Source: Ixodes scapularis (lineage: Eukaryota > Arthropoda > Arachnida > Ixodida > Ixodidae). Taken from it: 64,000 bases of DNA. Below are positions 1 to 8,705 of this stretch, piece by piece. Where the stretch lies: the NCBI RefSeq assembly GCF_016920785.2, contig NW_024609839.1, forward strand, positions 6,102,196 to 6,166,195, in the 5' to 3' direction. The position numbers and the translations under genes were made by a program. Numbering within the stretch: position 1 is the stretch's first letter; every line of letters starts with the position of its first letter. The notes beneath the pieces were generated by a model. That model worked only from the letters and a program-made list of their open reading frames with translations. It had not been told where the DNA came from and made no database searches.

Positions 1-480
1 TTTTAATCGCCATGTCTTTAGTTATATGAAGTTTATATTGAACTAAATTCCACATGCAGCGTCAATAAATCGCTGAAACGATTGCATTATAGAGGCCTAA
101 AGACATGCGTAAAAATTCCAACAGGCCGAAAGGCATTGTGACGGCTGTCTTGTGGATATCTTCTTCCTCGACCGAAATTTGATGGTAAGCTCTGGTCAAA
201 TCGATCTTGGAGAAGATAGTAGAGCCTGGGAGGTTGGCGGCGAAGTCTTGTATGTTGGGAAGAGGGTACCGGTCTGGAACGGTGTTTCGGTTCAGAGCGC
301 GGTAATCTCGTCATGGTCGCCAGTCCCCGTTCTTCTTGCGGACCATCGGCAGCTGAGAGGCCCAGCTGCTGGAGGATGGTCGTACTATCTCCAATTCGCG
401 CAATTCGGTGCTTCTCCGGTGGTAGTCGTCGTGGACGGCAGAAAACTGGTGGGCCTGTTGTTGGAATGTGCTACATTATG
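1..480 (-). pseudogene. Gypsy reverse transcriptase fragment
   Basis: The minus strand encodes the amino-terminal half of a Ty3/gypsy RT. Visible motifs are RKKNGDW-like sequence near 320, YPLPNIQDF near 241-267, IFSKIDLTRAYHQ near 180-215 and VTMPFGLLEFLRM near 105-140. A frameshift just after MPFGL (about 90-110) breaks the conserved NAxQTFQRFID block. The fragment ends at the window edge before the catalytic YxDD would be reached, so catalytic status cannot be judged. Family assignment is by remembered motif pattern and is secure at the superfamily level. Confidence 0.85.
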
Positions 481-559
481 TGCAACAGGTCTCGTCCAGT
501 CTGTCGGTCGCGTAAGAGAGGGAAACTTACTGAGCGGTGGTTGGGAGGGGCCTAGCTTG

Positions 560-905
560 AGTTTCTGTTGTGGCGACCCCTTGCATCGAAAGCCTCGTGT
601 TCGAGTTGAGTAGGTGTTTCCTCTTGTCGTCGACTAAAACCAATGGTACTGAAAGAAGTCGGCGCCAAGGATCGCCCGACCGACGTCGGCCACTAGGAAC
701 AGCCACCGAAACACTCGTCGAAGGCCAGTGTTCAGCGGGAGAAAGCGTACGCGGGGATGGGTTAGCCGTGCCTGAAGAAAGATAGGCTTTCTTCAGGTAC
801 TGGCTTCAGGTGAATGGTCCGCACGTGATTCAGGAATGGCCTCGGCGCCCGTGTCAACGAGTAGGCGATTCCCAGTGTCGGTGATGTGACCACCTTGTCC
901 CGGAC
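560..905 (-). pseudogene. Gypsy aspartic protease fragment
   Basis: On the minus strand an LLVDTGAEA motif (codons within about 838-865) is the aspartic protease active site, and an ILGADFF motif (about 651-672) matches the carboxy-terminal flap/hydrophobic block seen in retropepsins. The two lie in different frames, so the domain carries at least one indel. Position between gag (1138-1698) and RT (1-480) agrees with gag-PR-RT order. It would have processed the Gag-Pol polyprotein; it is now inactive. Confidence 0.75.
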
Positions 906-1137
906 CGCTCGACGCCTCTATATAGTGGTCGGTTTTCCGGCCACGCGTAAGGACGCTCGGAACGCCTGGACCGAAACGGCGGTGGTAGTGACGTGATGAG
1001 CTCTTTCAGAGCGGTCTAGTCGGCGCGATCAGGAGAACGTCTTGTAGTGGAGAGAACGTTCGAGGCGTGGGCAGAGCTTAGGGACGTAGCCCTGGGACGT
1101 CTGCGGGGTCCGGATGTCTTGCGCCTTGTTAGATGCG

Positions 1138-1698
1138 TCAGCTGCCCAATATGATGACAGACGGGGCAGAGACCTCCATGACCACCGCGTCGGCCAACCC
1201 GGCGAGTTCCGCGAGATTGAGCGCTGCTACTGCCGCAAGGACCATCTGGACGTCTGTTGGCAGCCGCTGAAGGAACAGCTCTCGGAGTAGGGCGGCGTCC
1301 ATCTCGTTGGCGTCTTCTCCGAGAAGCTGTATCATTCGACTCAACAACTGGGATGGATGTCGCTCGCCGAGTTACTCGGCGGAGAGCAGCTGTTGCCAGA
1401 GGGAACGTTCGGAGGCTTGGATTCTTTGAAGCAGGGCTGACTTGAGCCGATCGGAGGCCGGGACGGACAGAACGTCGTAGACAGCGTCGGCCGCGGTGGT
1501 GGAGAGAAGGCCGAGACGACGTGATGATATTTGAGTCCTTTCGATTCCAGCGAGGTGGAACTGCGACTCTGTCTGAACGAACCAGACTCGAGGGTTGCGG
1601 TCCCAGTACGGCGCCAGCCGAACCGCAACAGCCGCTTGTGGAGCTTGGGTAGAGTCCGGAGGTTGCCCTTGATGCCCTTGTGGGGAAGAAAGAGCCAA
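1138..1698 (-). pseudogene. Gypsy Gag capsid-like fragment
   Basis: Minus-strand reading gives a proline-rich start and then a PYWDRNPRVWFVQTESQF block (around 1560-1620), LSVPASDRLKSALLQRI (around 1425-1480) and LFLQRLPTDVQMVLA (around 1230-1280). These blocks, in this order, are typical of the capsid of invertebrate gypsy Gag proteins. A frameshift near 1360-1380 separates the two halves. The capsid would multimerise around the element RNA; the copy is broken and cannot make a full Gag. Confidence 0.75.
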
Positions 1699-1760
1699 TG
1701 CATCCGACCGGTTCGAGTTCTTAAACGTCCTCTGTCTCGAGGCGTCCGTATTTCGCGCCC

Positions 1761-3372
1761 CTGGAGAACCGCGTCTATTATTTCTTTTGATTTGTGCTTA
1801 GATCTGTGTCACCGCACTCGCAAATGTCTTCTCGACGTCTGACCGGAACCTTTTTTGTTCGTGCGGAAAACAAGTCGAGCCGTAGCAGACGACGCTTGAA
1901 CAGTGCTGTGTACGGAAAGCGTCTCCTTCGGCGCTCTTCTCCCTCTCCAGCGCCTTCGTCGCCACACCCACTGGTCAGGTTCAGCCAATATACGGCTCCC
2001 TCTTCCTCGATCTTCTTTCCCCTTGGCACGTCCTTTCGCGATTGACAGGCTATAAAGGATACCATGACAGTGTCCCCGCTTCTTTGGATGAGCCGCGCGT
2101 GGACGCGACATCAGCGAAGCGCTTCACAGAACACGTTTCCTTCAAGGAACGCACACTCGCGCGGCGGAATTTCGCGCTTTTTTTTTTTATGGCGGATTAA
2201 GCGCATTAGGTCGGAGGGTTATATAGCCAAACTTGGGGCGACTTGTTGTAAACGCGGGAGCGTTGTACCACTTTACGGGTGCTTACGTCGAGAAACGACC
2301 GCTAGCTACAATGGAAACTGAGCTGTAAGAGTGGGCATTTTTAGAGTGCATCATCCCCAGCATTTTGGGTCATCAACACCTCGGCGCATGCAGTAAACTG
2401 AGAATTTCAACTGAACAACAAACATCCCAATGTTCCCCGGGTATATTTTAAATGACAATAAGAAAATGTCAAAAAGCAGTAATTAAACTTTTGGACGCAA
2501 ATAGTTTATATTCCACAGCTCTACACACATCCTTTCCCTTTGGTATTGAGTCTGATGAGTGGCATTCGGAAAGTGTCAATTTCTGCTTTTATTGACAAAA
2601 GATTGTAATGTTCTCGAGGACTGCAGTTGCCTGGATATCATAGAACACAGACCAATTAGAACTCCGACATTAGCGTAGAAAAGCGTTTATTTTCGAAATA
2701 TGTCCCAGAAAGTTGGCCTTTAAACGCTGCTTTCGGAAAATTCATTCAACAACCAATGCGATTTCCTGTTTTTTATTTTTTATTTATTTTTGGTGGGAGG
2801 GGGGCGCACATAAGTGGGTCTATTAGTAACAAGTACCATTCCCTAATTATTAAATACTGTGCGGTCTCGTGTTCTTTCTTTTCTTATCCGTCGTGCGTTA
2901 TGTGCGGGTCAATTTCGAGCCGTTCCATACATGGCTTTTCTCGCGCACGCCTAGATCCCGGTATACGCGTAAGACAATGTTAAGGGAATCGCTTTACGAG
3001 CGTTGAGCAAGGAAAAGTGGTCCTCGCCGAGCTTCTCCCTCCTCCCGACCCTCCCCGTTTTCTCATTGGGTGCGACTTAAGCTCCATTGTTTTTTGAGAG
3101 AAGATGAGGCCCGCCATGTACTAAGCGTCTCTTCGATGCAGTTTGGCGCCTCAGCACGTCCGCTGTGCTCGACGAGCTCGCTCGCATTACCATAATGAGT
3201 GGGCGCATTTTCTACTGGGGATTAACGAACCGTTATCCTCAATTGCCGCGGGGTACGGAGCGGCATACCCTCACGGGACGCAGTGTGTGCTCCGAGTTTT
3301 ACGCGAAATCGACAGTGTCGTTCGACGATGGTAACGGCCAGGCGGGCAGTGAGAGGGCACTCCTCAGTACCT
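1761..3372. other. Stretch without recognised gene
   Basis: Only short unrelated open frames are present. 1770-2110 may be the leader or LTR of the neighbouring gypsy relic. 2000-2300 and 3000-3370 are GC-rich, whereas 2400-2900 is AT-rich. No domain, RNA gene or clear inverted repeat was recognised. Confidence 0.5.
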
Positions 3373-3580
3373 TTAGAAGTAACGCCATGGATACATTAAC
3401 GAGTAACATACAGTGATACTTTTACGAGTAACGTAAGCAGTAATTTTAGAAGTAACGCCCCTCGACACTTTTGCAGGCAGCGTCGAGTTCATTGATAATG
3501 TAATGTTGTTTGATAGTAATGTAAAGTCGTTTGATAGTTTTACGAGTAATGTAAAGTCCCTCGATATGTTACCGAGACGG
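3373..3580. repeat. Degenerate ACGAGTAAC/GTAAnG repeat tract
   Basis: The words acgagtaa, aagtaacgc and aatgtaaagt recur at irregular 20-60 base spacing. They resemble the GTAAC-rich subterminal repeats of the DNA transposons at 43513-44292 and 52822-54515, so this may be a remnant end of that family. No reciprocal end was found. Confidence 0.45.
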
Positions 3581-3796
3581 TGTACACTTGCGTTTGACTG
3601 TGATCGACCGTTGCGCAGCAGCAGAGGCGGTCGCAAGCAGCGGCTTAAAATCATAAATTTCTTTCCGTCGCGTACTGCGTAAAAAAGGCAAGTTGCCAAA
3701 GTAAGGATGTATATCGATTCTGCTGACGAGGCTTGGCGTGTGACCTGAGATGTGCCCCTCAAAGACGAGTTCCCTGGGGTAAAGGGAAGCGGGTTG

Positions 3797-3801
3797 ATGT
3801 C
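3797..3801. repeat. 5-bp target site duplication (left), ATGTC
   Basis: ATGTC immediately precedes the 5' LTR and recurs directly after the 3' LTR at 8292-8296. A 4-6 bp duplication is normal for retroviral-type integrases and shows that both element ends are original. Confidence 0.92.
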
Positions 3802-3947
3802 TGTGCTAGGAGCTATAGTCATCGCGAGGCGTGACCCGGAAAAGACGACGATGAAGAAAAGGAAAGGGCGCTCGAGACAGATGATTAAATGGCTGATTCT
3901 AAACGGACGCTGGTTGAGTCCTGAGTTCCTGAGGCCCTGACAACACA
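3802..3947 (+). repeat. 5' LTR (146 bp)
   Basis: Begins TGTGCTAGGAG and ends GACAACACA, giving the TG...CA boundaries of LTRs. It matches 8146-8291 with about five substitutions. An ATTAAA-type polyadenylation-like word occurs within it. No clear TATA box was seen. Confidence 0.95.
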
Positions 3948-3949
3948 TA

Positions 3950-4663
3950 ATGTCAGAAGTGCGCCAATGCGATATTGCCGGAGTAGGAGCTACGCAAGCA
4001 ATGGCCACGTCCAGCTTCTTGTGTCAACCCCCTGAGCCGTACACCTTTGCGAACCCAGAAGAATGGACGTCCTGGAAACGCCGCTTCGAACGATTTCGAG
4101 TCGTCAGTGGTCTCGCTGCGAAGCCAGGAACAGAACAGTTGAATGCTCTCATCTACTTCATGGGGGATAAAGCGGATGATATCCTGCTGTCTCTCAGTTT
4201 ACCTGAACAGCAAATGACAGACTACAGCGCCGTACTCCAAGCCTTTGAGAACCACTTTGTCGTGAGACGGAATGTTGTTTATGAGCGAGCCACTTTCCAT
4301 TGGAGATGTCAAAGAGAAGGAGAGAATGTCGAGGAGTTCACAACAGATCTGCACAAGCTTGCCAAGTTCTGCAACTTCGGCACACTCCACGACGAAATGA
4401 TTCGAGACAGGATAGTGGTGGGACTTAAAGATCACAAGCTTTCTGAAAGACTGCAGCTTGATCCAGACTTGACGCTTGAAAAAGCAACAAACATGACGCG
4501 ACAGTCTGAGGTTGTGAAAGACCAACAGACCAGACTTCACACGTCCAGTGGAACCAACGTGGATCGCCTTTACGTATCAAAGAAGGCCCCTTCGAAAAAA
4601 GCCAATCGTGGAGGAAGAGTGGGCGAGAAGACGGTACCCAACTCTACTCAGTTTCAAGTTTGA
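3950..4663 (+). CDS. Retrotransposon Gag (capsid-like), truncated by insertion
   Basis: The 237-residue product would bind and package element RNA. From residue 25 it shows an EPYTFANPEEWTSWKRRFER block, then YFMGDKADDIL (about residue 70), FENHFVVRRNVVYERATF (about 100-117) and a VEEFTTDLHKLAKFC block (about 125-140). This layout is typical of K02A2.6-like gypsy Gags of invertebrates. The ATG at 4001 is an alternative start, since the 3950 ATG sits on the primer-binding site. Zinc knuckles, normally at the Gag carboxy end, are missing here and appear at the start of the downstream pol frame, which is in the same reading frame. The stop at 4661 therefore belongs to inserted DNA, not to the original gene. 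Confidence 0.88.
   Translation: MSEVRQCDIAGVGATQAMATSSFLCQPPEPYTFANPEEWTSWKRRFERFRVVSGLAAKPGTEQLNALIYFMGDKADDILLSLSLPEQQMTDYSAVLQAFENHFVVRRNVVYERATFHWRCQREGENVEEFTTDLHKLAKFCNFGTLHDEMIRDRIVVGLKDHKLSERLQLDPDLTLEKATNMTRQSEVVKDQQTRLHTSSGTNVDRLYVSKKAPSKKANRGGRVGEKTVPNSTQFQV
3951..3961 (+). promoter_or_regulatory. Candidate tRNA-Leu primer-binding site
   Basis: TGTCAGAAGTG lies three bases after the LTR and is complementary to the 3' acceptor stem of eukaryotic tRNA-Leu isoacceptors ending CACTTCTGACA. The expected TGG pairing with the tRNA CCA end is TAA here, so either the primer is used without CCA pairing or the match is degenerate. It overlaps the first possible Gag ATG (3950). Confidence 0.5.
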
Positions 4664-4917
4664 CAGTATTAAGATTTGGCTATTGAACTGATATGAATTT
4701 AATGAATCTGTACTTAATATGTATGATGTATTATATGTGTACTATGTATTATATGTGTATGGTGTATTATATGTGTATGATGTATTGCATATGTATGTTG
4801 TTGCTCGCTGCATGCCAAGAGGGGGTTAAGCCCTCGTCAGGCACTTTGTGCCTTTAGCCTTAAACCCCCTCTGCGGAACATGTATCCGCAGACACAAATA
4901 AAGAAAAGAAAGAAAGC
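4660..4917 (+). mobile_element. 3' end of a non-LTR retroposon inserted inside gag-pol
   Basis: This roughly 250-bp block interrupts one reading frame. It starts with AT-rich TATGTATTATATGTG units, continues with a GC-rich segment holding nested hairpins (aggcac-ttt-gtgcct near 4840-4855, and agagggggtt pairing with aaccccctct near 4820-4873), and ends AATAAAGAAAAGAAAGAAAG. The hairpin followed by AATAAA and an A-rich tail is the architecture of a LINE 3' end. No target duplication could be identified and the exact edges are uncertain by about 10 bases. Confidence 0.65.
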
Positions 4918-7900
4918 ACCGACTGGACACTGCTCACGCTGTGGCAAGAGTCAGCATTCGAAAGAACAGTGTCCGGCGCGAAAGGCGATTTGCAACAGAT
5001 GTCGCATAATTGGACATTACGCCCGCCAATGCCGAAACTCCGCAGCGCTGAACCAAGTTTCCAGTACAGAGACTGCATTCCTTGGAGTCATCGAATGCGA
5101 AAACAGTCAGCGGTGGACGGCGACAGTGCAAGTTGGCGAGGTGCCAATTGTCTTCAAGGTCGACACTGGCGCCGACGTGACAGTCATTCCGACAGAGACG
5201 TACAAACCGTCTTTTTCAGCGACGTCCCTTCAGAGGCCCACGAAGATCCTAAAGGGTCCCGGTCGCCATGAACTAGACGTGCTGGGAATGATCACGAAGG
5301 ACATGACCTACAGAACCAGGTCGACAAAAGCGGACCTGTACGTTGTTAACGACTTGGATGAAGCTCTTCTTTCGAGAGATGCCAGTGAGAAGCTGGGAAT
5401 CGTCCAAAAGGTCTGCGATGTTGCGACTTTACGTACTGGAGAGGTCAAGCTGGGAAGTGAGTTTCCCAAACTTTTTTCTGGGCTGGGACACGTGAAAGAA
5501 GCTTACAAAATTGAGCTACGAGATGACGCAGTTCCTTTTGCACTGATGACGCCTCGGAGAGTAGCCATTCCCTTGCTAGGCAAGGCAAAGGAGAAGCTTG
5601 AGGAAATGGTCAAGATGCAAGTAATAGAACCCGTGGAAGAGCCAACAGAGTGGTGCTCTGGGATGGTTATAGTCGCAAAATCCAATGGAGACGTGCGCAT
5701 CTGCGTAGATTCGACCGAGCTAAACAAGTACGTGAAAAGAGAAGTGCATCCTTTGCCAATTGGAGAACACGTGCTGGGACAACTCGCTGGAGCGAAATAC
5801 TTCTCTAAGATTGATGCCAACTCTGGATTTTGGCAGTTTGAACTAGCCGAAGAGTCTCAACATATGACGACCTTCATAACACCTTTTGGAAGGTTCAGAT
5901 TCCGGAGATTGCCCTTCGGCATCACATCAGCACCGGAGTTTTTCCAGAAAAAGATGACACAGTTTCTCGAAGGTCTGCAAGGGGTCCTGTGCAACATGGA
6001 CGACGTCCTTATCTACGGAAGCACTCCAGAAGAGCATCATGAGAGGCTTCGTAATGTTCTCAAACGACTCCAGGACAGGGGAATGACCCTAAACGCAGAG
6101 AAATGCGAATTTTTCGTTAAGCAAGTTAAGTTCCTTGGAAACATCATCGACCAGGAGGGTATCCGACCAGACCCAAACAAGATCAGAGCAATTGTCGATA
6201 TGAAAGTGACGTCAAATGTGTCTGAACTAAGAAGTTTCCTCGGAATGGTAAACTACCTAACGAAGTTCGTTCCAGGCATGTCAGAGATTGCCTACCCGCT
6301 AAACTGCCTACTAAGCACAAAGAACGAGTGGATCTGGACAAGCGAACAACAAAGAAGTTTCGACCAGTTGAAGAACGCATTGACAAGAAGTCCAGTGTTG
6401 GCACATTACGACCCAGTGAAGCACACAATCATTTTGACTGATGCTTCGTCGTATGGGCTAGGAGCGGTACTGCGCCAACAACAAGAAGATGGAACGTACC
6501 GACCCGTCGCCTATGCCTCAAAGACTTCGACTGAAACCGAAAGGAGGTATGCGCAAGTGGAGAAAGAAGGCCTGGGGGCCGTGTGGGCATGTGAAAGGTT
6601 CCAAGATTTTATAACCGGACTTCACGTCTTGATTGAAACAGATCACAAGCCCCTTGTGCCAATTTTCTCGTCAAAAAACTTAGCGGACATCGCTCCACGA
6701 CTTCAAAGAATGAAATTTCGGATGATGCGATTCTCATACGACATGAGACACATTCCTGGAAAAGCCTTGATTACTGCCGATCTTCTCTCTCGGAAGCCTC
6801 TACAGGAGACAGGTCAAGGGGACTTTCAGGAGCAAATTGCACTGTATGTCAGTGGACTTACAGCATGCTTGCCGGCAACCGACCATAGGTTGAAAGAAAT
6901 CCGAGAGAAGCAAGTTGCAGATGTCACGTGCAGGACACTGGTCAAGTACAGTGAAGAAGGCTGGCCGACACGGAATGGGGTTCAAACCGACTGCAGGGAT
7001 TACTGGCCTCATAGGTCAGAAATAGCTTTGCAAGACGGTCTCCTCATGAGAGGATCCCGAATAATTATTCCTCAGTCACTGCGCAGTGACATCTTACAAA
7101 GACTTCACGAAGGACACCAAGCCATTACCAAGTGTAGGGCGTGTGCCCGACAGTCTGTATGGTGGCCTGGACTTTCCCGTCAAGTGGAGGATGTGGTACG
7201 CACATGCACACAGTGCATCCAAGAAACACACAACCGACACGAACCACTGCTTCCATCAATGTTTCCAGATCGACCATGGCAAAAAGTCGCAATGGACCTG
7301 TTTTACTTGAAAGGAAAAGACTACCTCCTCGTCACCGACTACTTTTCAAGGTTTCCAGAGATTGCACTTCTCAACAGTCTGACGGCGACTACAATAATAA
7401 CTCACCTGAAGTCTTTCTTTGCAAGACATGGAACACCTGAAGTAGTCTTTAGTGATAACGGACCACAATTCCGAAAAATACAAGGGTCGGAGTTCCAGAA
7501 GTTCGCCGAAAGTTGGGGTTTTGAACAAAGAACATCCAGCCCACGTTACCCCCAAAGTATTGGCTTCGTGGAAGTTGCTGTTGGCATTATCAAACGTAGT
7601 TGGAAGAAAAATGGGGACAGCTACGTCGCGTTACAAGCCTACCGCTCGACACCGTTGGTTAACGGCTACAGTCCAGCAGAGTTGTTGATGGGACGGAGAT
7701 TGCGTACTTTTCTACCAACGGCTGACTCCCTTCTTCAGCCAAGTCAGGTAGATAAAGAAGCCCTCAATATTGGGGAAGAACGTAGGATCATGAATCAGAA
7801 GCGTAACTATGACCGACGACACGGTATCCGCCGGCTTCAACCTTTGATGCCTGGGGATAGGGTGTGGATAACCGATCGACGCGAAACTGGAATAGTGCAG

Positions 7901-8131
7901 TCGTCGGTGGACGCTCCAAGGTCCTACTCCGTCAACACACAGGATGGGAACCTCAGTCGGAACCGATTTCATCTCGTCCCGATTCCGACAGTGCCCAAAT
8001 CACCTGACCTTCCACCGCGAGATGCGATTGCGGAAAGAACACTAGAGCCGACCAATGGGACCCCACATTCCGATCACGTTGTGACCCGAAGTGGCCGAGT
8101 AGTCAAACCCATAGTACGCTTTAGCCCTTAG
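4880..8131 (+). CDS. Retrotransposon Pol polyprotein: zinc knuckles, protease, RT, RNase H, integrase
   Basis: 1,083 codons, open throughout. Two CCHC zinc knuckles lie at residues 18-31 and 38-51. Protease active site VDTGADVTVI is near residue 94. The RT carries NMDDVLIYG near 372 with both catalytic aspartates. RNase H starts at LTDASSYGLG near 519, with the downstream TDHKPL block near 590. Integrase has an HHCC zinc domain near 738-778 and a D,D,E core near 804 (MDLFY), 859 (SDNGPQF) and 897 (GFVEVAV), where the usual NGxxERA is altered to IGFVEVA. A conserved block near 905-912 seems a few residues short. The first dozen codons come from the inserted retroposon tail, so 4880 is not the native start. 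All enzymatic signatures look intact, so the copy is young. Confidence 0.93.
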   Translation: MYPQTQIKKRKKAPTGHCSRCGKSQHSKEQCPARKAICNRCRIIGHYARQCRNSAALNQVSSTETAFLGVIECENSQRWTATVQVGEVPIVFKVDTGADVTVIPTETYKPSFSATSLQRPTKILKGPGRHELDVLGMITKDMTYRTRSTKADLYVVNDLDEALLSRDASEKLGIVQKVCDVATLRTGEVKLGSEFPKLFSGLGHVKEAYKIELRDDAVPFALMTPRRVAIPLLGKAKEKLEEMVKMQVIEPVEEPTEWCSGMVIVAKSNGDVRICVDSTELNKYVKREVHPLPIGEHVLGQLAGAKYFSKIDANSGFWQFELAEESQHMTTFITPFGRFRFRRLPFGITSAPEFFQKKMTQFLEGLQGVLCNMDDVLIYGSTPEEHHERLRNVLKRLQDRGMTLNAEKCEFFVKQVKFLGNIIDQEGIRPDPNKIRAIVDMKVTSNVSELRSFLGMVNYLTKFVPGMSEIAYPLNCLLSTKNEWIWTSEQQRSFDQLKNALTRSPVLAHYDPVKHTIILTDASSYGLGAVLRQQQEDGTYRPVAYASKTSTETERRYAQVEKEGLGAVWACERFQDFITGLHVLIETDHKPLVPIFSSKNLADIAPRLQRMKFRMMRFSYDMRHIPGKALITADLLSRKPLQETGQGDFQEQIALYVSGLTACLPATDHRLKEIREKQVADVTCRTLVKYSEEGWPTRNGVQTDCRDYWPHRSEIALQDGLLMRGSRIIIPQSLRSDILQRLHEGHQAITKCRACARQSVWWPGLSRQVEDVVRTCTQCIQETHNRHEPLLPSMFPDRPWQKVAMDLFYLKGKDYLLVTDYFSRFPEIALLNSLTATTIITHLKSFFARHGTPEVVFSDNGPQFRKIQGSEFQKFAESWGFEQRTSSPRYPQSIGFVEVAVGIIKRSWKKNGDSYVALQAYRSTPLVNGYSPAELLMGRRLRTFLPTADSLLQPSQVDKEALNIGEERRIMNQKRNYDRRHGIRRLQPLMPGDRVWITDRRETGIVQSSVDAPRSYSVNTQDGNLSRNRFHLVPIPTVPKSPDLPPRDAIAERTLEPTNGTPHSDHVVTRSGRVVKPIVRFSP

Positions 8132-8134
8132 CTA

Positions 8135-8145
8135 AAAGGGGGAGA
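8135..8145 (+). promoter_or_regulatory. Polypurine tract
   Basis: AAAAGGGGGAGA-type purine run directly abuts the 3' LTR and follows the pol stop codon by a few bases. This is the plus-strand primer site expected for LTR retrotransposons. Confidence 0.85.
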
Positions 8146-8291
8146 TGTGCTAGGAGCTATAGTCATCGCGAGGCGTGAGCCGGAAAAAACGACGATGAAG
8201 AAAAGGAAGGGGCGCTCGAAACAGATTATTAAATGGCTGATTCTAAACGGACGCTGGTTGAGTCCTGAGTTCCTGAGGCCCTGACAACACA
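8146..8291 (+). repeat. 3' LTR (146 bp)
   Basis: Same boundaries as the 5' LTR (TGTGCTAGG ... CAACACA), about five substitutions apart, followed by the ATGTC target duplication. Confidence 0.95.
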
Positions 8292-8537
8292 ATGTCGTCG
8301 CTGAAATTGGCGAAACTCTGTCGGACGGAGAGATTGGAAGGGCTTCGAATGGTCCTCTCCAGCCGTCTACTCGATATCCGATCGAGCAGCCTCAAAAGTG
8401 TTCTCTTTGCGGGTTGGCTCTGAGCTTTCTTCTCTGCCTGATTGCTCGAGCCGCTGAGAACTGTTGCAGTCGGCACAAATACATCAATCGGGCCCGTCAG
8501 ATGCCTCGTCAACAGTGGCGTATCAACTTGTTTTTGA

Positions 8538-8557
8538 GGGGGGGGGGGGGGGGGGGC
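8538..8557. repeat. Poly-G tract of 20 bases followed by a C-rich tract
   Basis: An uninterrupted run of G is followed within 25 bases by two C-rich runs, giving potential for foldback or quadruplex. Length is likely polymorphic or an assembly-sensitive site. Confidence 0.9.
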
Positions 8558-8605
8558 AGACCAACCCCCCCTCCCCCCCTTTCCCGGGTCGCATATTTTT
8601 ACTAG

Positions 8606-8700
8606 TAGTGGGCCGAACTTTTGCCGAATCTTCGGATTCGGTTGAGCCGAACTTCAGCCGAACTTTTCTAAAGATTCGGCAAAGATGCGGCAAAAGTACC
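8606..8700. repeat. Short inverted-repeat tract with GCCGAA words
   Basis: CTTTTGCCGAATCTT near 8620 pairs with AAGATTCGGCAAAG near 8673, and gccgaac recurs several times. It looks like a miniature foldback sequence abutting the LINE tail; element limits are not clear. Confidence 0.5.
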
Positions 8701-8705
8701 GTTCA

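Larger units (their letters stand above)
1..1720 (-). mobile_element. Degenerate Ty3/gypsy-like retrotransposon (gag, protease, RT)
   Basis: Read on the minus strand, this block carries gag, protease and reverse transcriptase remnants in the order expected of a gypsy element, with many frameshifts and stops between them. The RT runs off the left edge, so RNase H and integrase, if kept, lie outside the window. No LTR pair is visible. A leader or 5' LTR could lie at about 1770-2070, but I could not fix its ends. It is a different, older lineage from the element at 3802-8291: its protease and RT motifs differ and it is much more decayed. Confidence 0.85.
3802..8291 (+). mobile_element. Compact Ty3/gypsy LTR retrotransposon, nearly intact
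   Basis: A 4,490-bp element is bounded by two 146-bp direct LTRs that differ at about five positions by eye (about 97 percent identical). It is flanked by a perfect 5-bp target duplication ATGTC (3797-3801 and 8292-8296). Internal order is primer-binding-like site, Gag, zinc knuckles, protease, RT, RNase H, integrase and polypurine tract, which is the Ty3/gypsy order. The pol frame is open for 1,083 codons. The coding region is interrupted between Gag and the zinc knuckles by a foreign retroposon tail (about 4660-4917), so this copy probably cannot make a Gag-Pol fusion. There is no env-like frame. LTRs this short are unusual for gypsy elements. Confidence 0.95.
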
